Part shown: positions 59,317 to 64,000 of the stretch, piece by piece | How positions within the stretch are numbered: the stretch's first letter is position 1 | Layout of the letters: each line of letters starts with the position of its first letter | NCBI GenBank assembly: GCA_964600235.1 | Contig: CAZRIV010000010.1 | Coordinates: forward strand, 112,233 to 176,232 | DNA: 64,000 nt | Direction of reading: 5' to 3' | Source of the DNA: MWEI01 sp964600235 | Lineage (GTDB): Bacteria; Desulfobacterota; Desulfomonilia; UBA1062 | Position numbers and translations under genes: made by a program | The notes under the pieces: model-generated | Database searches by the model: none | Told to the model about the DNA's origin: nothing | Seen by the model: the letters and a program-made list of their open reading frames with translations, nothing else

Positions 59317-60678
59317 ATGCCGACGAAAAAGCACACGGAAAAGAACATACTGGCCAACAAACTCAAATCAGGGTGGGAGATCCTCCAGGGGAAAGAGGGC
59401 CGCATTGAGGCCTATTGCAGTGACTACCTGGCCTTCCTGTCGACCGTGAAGACCGAGCGGGAGGCCGTAAGTTACATCATGGACAAGGCCCGGCGCGACA
59501 AGGGGCTCGTGGCCTTCGAGAACCGGGGCAAGGCCGTGGCCCTGTGCCGGATCGGATCACGTCCACTGGCCGATGGGGTGAGGATTGTGGTGGCGCACCT
59601 CGACTGCCCCAGGATCGACCTGAAGGCCAACCCGCTCTACGAAGACACGGATTTCGCCATGCTCAAGACCCACTACTACGGCGGGATCAAGAAGTACCAG
59701 TGGCTTGCCCGTCCGCTGGCCCTGCACGGCGTGGTCGTGAAAGGGGACGGCAAGCTGGTGAGAATAGTCATGGGCGAGGATATGAACGAGCCGTGCCTGG
59801 CCATAGAAGACCTGCTGCCCCACCTGGCGGGCAAGGCCCAATACGGCAAGAAACTCGAAGACGCCTTTGTGGCCGAGAAGCTCAACCTCATCTGCGGTTC
59901 CAAGCCCGACCTAAAGGCCAAGGAAGAGAAGGTGAAGAGCAGGGTCCTTGCGCTGCTGCACAGGAAGTACGGCATCGTGGAGCAGGACTTCGTATCCGCC
60001 GACCTTGAGGTGGTTCCTGCCGGGCCTGCAAGGGAGGTGGGGCTCGATGCCTCCATGATCGGGGGATATGGCCAGGACGACCGTGCCTGCTCCTGGGCCG
60101 CCTTTGCTGCGGTGCTCGATGCAGGGAAGGTCCCCGTCACCACCATCGTGCTGCTGGTGGACAAGGAAGAGATCGGCAGCGACGGGAACACGGGCGCCAA
60201 GAGCATGTTCCTGGAAGAGGTCCTCTGGTCGCTGGGCGAAAAGCTCAAGCAGGAGATCAACCCCGCGCGGGTGCTGTTCAGGAGCCGCGCCATCTCGGGA
60301 GACGCGAACGGCGCCCTGGACCCCGACTACCCGGAGGTGCACGAGAAGACCAATGCCGCGCGCATGGGCTACGGGGTGTGCATCACCAAGTTCACCGGCG
60401 CCAGGGGCAAGGTGGGCGCCAGCGAGGCCCACGCGGAGTACATCGGCTGGCTCAGGGGAGTCCTGAACCGCACGGGCGTCCCCTGGCAGACCGGAGAGCT
60501 CGGCAAGGTGGACGAGGGCGGCGGGGGTACGGTGGCCAAGTATCTGGCCGAATACGGCATGGATATCGTGGATGCGGGGCCTCCGCTGCTGTCCATGCAT
60601 GCGCCCTTCGAGCTCGCTTCCAAGGTTGATTGCTACTCCACCTACCTGGCCTACCGGGCATTCATGGAGGAGTCATGA
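59317..60678 (+). CDS. M18-family metalloaminopeptidase
   Basis: 453-aa aspartyl-aminopeptidase-like enzyme. Zinc-binding and catalytic motifs: RIVVAHLDCPRIDLK (first His/Asp), GYGQDDRACSWAAF, LVDKEEIGSDGNTGAKS (Glu pair), ISGDANGALDPDYPEVHE and LLSMHAPFELASK (last His). M18 enzymes form large tetrahedral assemblies and trim N-terminal acidic residues. ATG 59317 with GGGGAC upstream is preferred to an in-frame ATG at 59236, which overlaps the radical SAM gene. Confidence 0.88.
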   Translation: MPTKKHTEKNILANKLKSGWEILQGKEGRIEAYCSDYLAFLSTVKTEREAVSYIMDKARRDKGLVAFENRGKAVALCRIGSRPLADGVRIVVAHLDCPRIDLKANPLYEDTDFAMLKTHYYGGIKKYQWLARPLALHGVVVKGDGKLVRIVMGEDMNEPCLAIEDLLPHLAGKAQYGKKLEDAFVAEKLNLICGSKPDLKAKEEKVKSRVLALLHRKYGIVEQDFVSADLEVVPAGPAREVGLDASMIGGYGQDDRACSWAAFAAVLDAGKVPVTTIVLLVDKEEIGSDGNTGAKSMFLEEVLWSLGEKLKQEINPARVLFRSRAISGDANGALDPDYPEVHEKTNAARMGYGVCITKFTGARGKVGASEAHAEYIGWLRGVLNRTGVPWQTGELGKVDEGGGGTVAKYLAEYGMDIVDAGPPLLSMHAPFELASKVDCYSTYLAYRAFMEES

Positions 60679-61319
60679 GGGAAAGGAATCTGGCCCATAT
60701 GGGGTCTCTGCTGGGCGGCGTGGTCCATAACCTGAATACGCCTCTCATGTGGGTCATGGGCAGGGCCCAGCTGCTCCAGTCGCGCAATGAGAACTTCGAG
60801 ACGTTCAAGGACCTCCCGGAGGAGGACCTGGCAAAGATCAGAGAGAAGAACGACAAGGATATCTCGTCCATCCTCGAAGGAGCCGAGAAGATAGACGGCA
60901 TCCTCAAGGGGCTGGGATACAAGATACAGATGGTCAACGAGGGATATACCTCTGTGGAGCTCAGGGAGTATCTGGAGATGGAGATCAACTTCCTCATGGC
61001 CGACATGCGGTTCAAGCACGATACCAAGCGCGAGATCCAGCTGGGTCCACGCTCATGCTATGCCAAGGTGGATTACAACGCCCTGTCCGCTGCGGTTTCC
61101 GGGACCATCAATGCCGTCATGGATCTCACGGATAAAGGCCGTACCATAAGGATATCGCTCGACAGCGGAGTGATTAATATCAGCTGCCCCGATCTGAAGG
61201 CCGTTGAGGAGGTGCGTAAAGAGATCGATGCGGCCTGCAGCGGTCTTACAACCCGGGCTGATATCATCATAGACGATACCGACGGCCTCAGGGTGAGCAT
61301 TGCCCTGAAGGACCTCTGA
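60675..61319 (+). CDS. Histidine-kinase-like protein with degenerate ATP-binding domain
   Basis: 214 aa. The beginning is a HisKA-like helix with an H-box (LAHMGSLLGGVVHNLNTPLM), the conserved His followed by Asn-Leu-Asn-Thr-Pro. The second half keeps an N-box-like segment (VSGTINAVMDLTDKGRTIRI) but I find no DxGxG box and no GxGxGL motif, so ATP binding is doubtful. There is no sensor domain or receiver. It may be a phosphotransfer or dimer partner of another kinase, or a decayed gene. ATG 60675 overlaps the aminopeptidase stop and follows GGAGGAG. Confidence 0.65.
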   Translation: MRERNLAHMGSLLGGVVHNLNTPLMWVMGRAQLLQSRNENFETFKDLPEEDLAKIREKNDKDISSILEGAEKIDGILKGLGYKIQMVNEGYTSVELREYLEMEINFLMADMRFKHDTKREIQLGPRSCYAKVDYNALSAAVSGTINAVMDLTDKGRTIRISLDSGVINISCPDLKAVEEVRKEIDAACSGLTTRADIIIDDTDGLRVSIALKDL

Positions 61320-61789
61320 TGCCAACGTATAAGGATATCATCTGTCCCAACTGCGGCCATTCCTTAAAGACCTACAACAACCCGGTCCCTACCTCGGATG
61401 TGATCATCGAGTACGAAGGCGGTGTAGTGCTGATACTGAGGAATAATCCGCCACCGGGGTGGGCCCTGCCCGGCGGCTTTGTGGACTACGGCGAGACCGT
61501 GGATGCAGCCGCACGCCGGGAGGCCAGGGAGGAGACGAATCTCGAACTTTCCGACCTGCTGATGTTTTCCGTCTACTCCGACCCGGTACGCGATCCCAGG
61601 CAGCATACCATCACCACGGTGTTCACTGCCAAAGGCTTAGGGGTGCTGCGTGGGGGCGACGACGCCTCCGAGGCCAGGGTGTTCGATCTCGAAAACCTGC
61701 CCGTGCTCGCCTTTGACCATGGAAAGATACTTGAAGACTACAGGGCATGGAAGAAAGGCAGCCACAGGGGGCTTTCGTTCAGGAAATGA
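61319..61789 (+). CDS. NUDIX hydrolase with N-terminal zinc ribbon
   Basis: 156-aa pyrophosphohydrolase. A short CPNCGH motif near residue 9 hints at half of a zinc ribbon. The Nudix box GFVDYGETVDAAARREAREE followed by TNLEL is complete (Gx5Ex7REUxEExGU with Asn at the last Gly position). Substrates may be NADH, ADP-ribose or damaged nucleotides. It overlaps the kinase-like gene by 1 bp and polA by 4 bp, so it may serve nucleotide-pool cleaning with polA. Confidence 0.9.
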   Translation: MPTYKDIICPNCGHSLKTYNNPVPTSDVIIEYEGGVVLILRNNPPPGWALPGGFVDYGETVDAAARREAREETNLELSDLLMFSVYSDPVRDPRQHTITTVFTAKGLGVLRGGDDASEARVFDLENLPVLAFDHGKILEDYRAWKKGSHRGLSFRK

Positions 61790-64000
61790 TCGCTAAAAAG
61801 GAAATCTTCCTCATCGACGGCAGTTCGTACATATACCGGGCCTTCTATGCCATGAGGAACCTCTCCACATCGAAGGGCATGCCCACCAATGCCGCCTATA
61901 TCTTCTCCCGCATGCTGCTGAAGCTCATAAAGGACAAGAAGCCCGAATTCATGTGCTTCGTGATGGACTCGAAAGGCCCGACCGAGCGCCACGGCATGTA
62001 CGAAGAATACAAGGCCACCAGGCAGAAGATGCCCGAGGCCCTGCAGGTACAGATACCCTACATCATCCGCATCGTGGAGGCCCTGGGCATCCCAACCCTG
62101 AGAAAAGAGGGGCAGGAGGCGGACGACATCATCGCCGAGGCCGCCAGGCGGTTTAAAAAGGACTATCGTATCACCATCATATCCGGCGACAAGGACCTCA
62201 TGCAGCTCGTGGACGAAGACGTCACGGTGTGGGACACCATCAAGGAGAAGGTCTATGACGCCAAGGCCGTAAAAGAGAAGTACGGGGTGTCTCCTGAATA
62301 CATGGCGGACCTCCTGGCCATCATGGGGGACAGCTCGGACAACATCCCCGGCGTGCCCGGCATCGGCGAGAAGGGTGCGCTGGATCTCATCACCAGGTTC
62401 GGACATGTGAATGAGATCATTGAAAACGCCCAGGCCATAGAGGGCAGGAAGGCAAGGGAGGCCATGCTGAACCATTCGGACAAGGCCCTCCTGAGCCTCG
62501 ATCTTGCAAGGCTCGACAGGGATGTGGACATATCAATCGGCGAGCACGACATGCGCATGAGAGAGATGGACAGGGAATCACTGTCCGGCCTCTTTGCCGA
62601 GCTCGAGTTCAAGGCCCTCCAGGGCGAGCTCACCGGCGAGAGCTCCAGGGCGTCTGTGGTGTTTGACGGGAAGATCGAATATGCCTGCGACCCCGCCCTT
62701 TCGGGCGAGGCAGGGATGTATGTCATGGAAGGGGTCTGCTCGGCGTTCTCCCAGGGGGATGTAACCTATGTCTGCATGGACGGTACAGCCTGCCTCGAAC
62801 CGTTGAAGCGGTCAGACCTCAGGCTTGCCATGCACAATGCCAAGGAGGCCCTTGTGGCTGCCAGGCTCAGGGGCATCGAACCGCACGAACAGATCTTCGA
62901 CACCATGCTCGCCGCCTACTGCTGCGACGCGGCCACCGGGGAGACCACCCTGGAAGACCTGGCCAAATCCTGCCTGGACAAAGACCTCCAGGGCACCAAG
63001 GACCTGCTTGGTTCGGGCAGGAATGCCGTCAGGCTCGGCGAGATCTCTCACGACGAGCTGGGAAAACACCTGGCGAGCCATGCGCACAGCCTCGTTCCCA
63101 TTAAAGACATCCTTGCGGGGCGCATGGCAGACCTCGGGGTAGACAGGCTCTTTTATGAAATCGAGACCCCACTGCTGCATGTTCTGGCAGACATGGAGGC
63201 CACGGGGGTCCTGGTGGATCCGAACCTGCTCGGCGAGATCTCCAGGGAGATAGAAGCAAAGATGAAGGGCATGGAACAGCAGATCTATGCCCTTGCCGGC
63301 AGGACATTCAATATCAATTCCCCCAAGCAGCTGGGCGAGATCCTGTTCGTGGACCTGGGCCTGCCCATGGTGAAGAAGACCAAGACCGGCTTCTCCACCG
63401 ACAGCAGTGTCCTGGAGGCCCTTGCATCACGGCACGAGCTGCCTGTTATCATCCTGGACTGGCGCATGCTCACCAAGCTGAAGAACACCTATGTGGATAC
63501 GCTGCCGACCATGATGGACCCAGCTACCGGCCGCATCCACACACGCTTCAACCAGGCCGTCACGGCGACGGGCAGGATCTCGTCGTCCGAGCCCAATCTG
63601 CAGAACATCCCCATACGATCCGATATGGGCAGGCGCATCCGCGAGGCCTTCAGGGCGCCTGAGGGATTCACGCTCTTAAGCGCCGACTATTCCCAGATAG
63701 AACTGCGGATCCTCGCCCATATCACCAGGGATGCGAGCCTCATGGAGTCCTTTGAGAAGGGCATCGACATCCATACCCGCACCGCTGCAGAGGTCTTCGA
63801 CGTGCCGCTCGCTGAGGTCACGGAGAGTCTCCGCAGGCAGGCCAAGACCATCAACTTCGGCATCATCTACGGGATGGGTGCGCACAAGCTTTCGGGTGAG
63901 CTTGGCATCAGGCGGGACGTGGCCAAACGCTACATAGACAACTACCTGGCCAAGTACCCGGGTGTAAGGGAGTACATGGAGGGCATAGCCCGCATGGCGG
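61786..64000 (+). CDS. polA: DNA polymerase I (3' end outside window)
   Basis: Family A polymerase; 738 codons are visible and the frame runs off the window. The 5'-nuclease domain is intact (FLIDGSSYIYRAFYAMRNLS, CFVMDSKGPTERH, IISGDKDLMQL, GDSSDNIPGVPGIGEKGA). The central 3'-5' exonuclease domain lacks the catalytic carboxylates: GMYVMEGVCSAF stands where DxE is expected and AMHNAKEAL lacks the second Asp, so proofreading is probably absent. The polymerase domain shows TATGRISSSEPNLQNIPIR and motif A SADYSQIELRI (Asp634). The start ATG overlaps the NUDIX stop. Confidence 0.96.
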   Translation, partial: MIAKKEIFLIDGSSYIYRAFYAMRNLSTSKGMPTNAAYIFSRMLLKLIKDKKPEFMCFVMDSKGPTERHGMYEEYKATRQKMPEALQVQIPYIIRIVEALGIPTLRKEGQEADDIIAEAARRFKKDYRITIISGDKDLMQLVDEDVTVWDTIKEKVYDAKAVKEKYGVSPEYMADLLAIMGDSSDNIPGVPGIGEKGALDLITRFGHVNEIIENAQAIEGRKAREAMLNHSDKALLSLDLARLDRDVDISIGEHDMRMREMDRESLSGLFAELEFKALQGELTGESSRASVVFDGKIEYACDPALSGEAGMYVMEGVCSAFSQGDVTYVCMDGTACLEPLKRSDLRLAMHNAKEALVAARLRGIEPHEQIFDTMLAAYCCDAATGETTLEDLAKSCLDKDLQGTKDLLGSGRNAVRLGEISHDELGKHLASHAHSLVPIKDILAGRMADLGVDRLFYEIETPLLHVLADMEATGVLVDPNLLGEISREIEAKMKGMEQQIYALAGRTFNINSPKQLGEILFVDLGLPMVKKTKTGFSTDSSVLEALASRHELPVIILDWRMLTKLKNTYVDTLPTMMDPATGRIHTRFNQAVTATGRISSSEPNLQNIPIRSDMGRRIREAFRAPEGFTLLSADYSQIELRILAHITRDASLMESFEKGIDIHTRTAAEVFDVPLAEVTESLRRQAKTINFGIIYGMGAHKLSGELGIRRDVAKRYIDNYLAKYPGVREYMEGIARMA

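Noticed and set aside
1..64000. CRISPR arrays, insertion sequences, prophage or integrative elements
   Set aside because: No direct-repeat/spacer pattern, transposase, integrase or phage structural gene was seen; the single tRNA gene is not followed by an integrase or a duplicated 3' end.

Overview
The window reads as a contiguous piece of a moderately GC-rich Gram-negative chromosome. Gene density is high and short operons are packed with 4-bp ATGA overlaps. LpxH-like and TolC/MacAB-type envelope genes, an HrcA/CIRCE heat-shock operon, a PEP-CTERM protein next to a PrsK/PrsR-type two-component pair, two sigma-54 promoters, several large hybrid histidine kinases and anaerobe-flavoured genes (FdhD-like, dicluster ferredoxin, AmmeMemoRadiSam radical SAM enzyme) all fit a free-living Desulfobacterota (former Deltaproteobacteria) lineage. 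That placement is inference. I saw no rRNA, CRISPR array, transposase or phage gene. There is one tRNA (Ser-GCU).

Layout. 1-6.3 kb: end of prfB, nitroreductase, TraB-family protein, LpxH-like hydrolase, M23 peptidase, slipin, TrmH-type methyltransferase. 6.3-10.6 kb (minus): argS, a SPOR protein, wecB (apparently with a non-canonical start codon) and a cyclic-nucleotide-binding protein. 10.7-14.7 kb: hrcA-grpE-dnaK with a textbook promoter and CIRCE operator, then an FmdB-type zinc ribbon. 14.9-22.4 kb: two hybrid histidine kinases flanking an orphan sugar-type solute-binding protein. 22.7-27.1 kb: TolC-MacA-MacB-type efflux operon, followed by a small secreted orphan. 27.9-31.6 kb (minus): fbp-fba-rpoZ-dnaJ. 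31.8-38.2 kb: a complete trpEGDCFBA operon preceded by a leader peptide with three tandem Trp codons, an antiterminator/terminator pair and a perfect 20-bp palindrome over the promoter. 38.4-42 kb: META lipoprotein, tRNA-Ser, priA. 42-44.8 kb: a HEAT-repeat protein, a MerR-HTH/ParA fusion and two coiled-coil proteins. 44.8-49.3 kb: prsR, prsK and, divergently, a sigma-54-driven PEP-CTERM protein with a possible Cys-Gln thioester domain. 49.5-55.3 kb (minus): thioesterase, FdhD-like, rlmB, nitroreductase, YjbQ, acetoacetate-decarboxylase-like and ferredoxin genes. 55.7-56.4 kb: a second sigma-54 promoter driving two tiny membrane proteins. 56.6-64 kb: ilvD, radical SAM, M18 aminopeptidase, a kinase-like protein, NUDIX and the start of polA.

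The parts most worth following up are: (a) the HEAT / MerR-ParA / coiled-coil operon, whose parts list resembles the PomXYZ positioning system; (b) the sigma-54-controlled pair of small membrane proteins; (c) the PEP-CTERM protein with a candidate thioester; and (d) the trp leader, where operator, promoter, a possibly leaderless Trp-rich peptide and an attenuator are stacked within about 180 bp.
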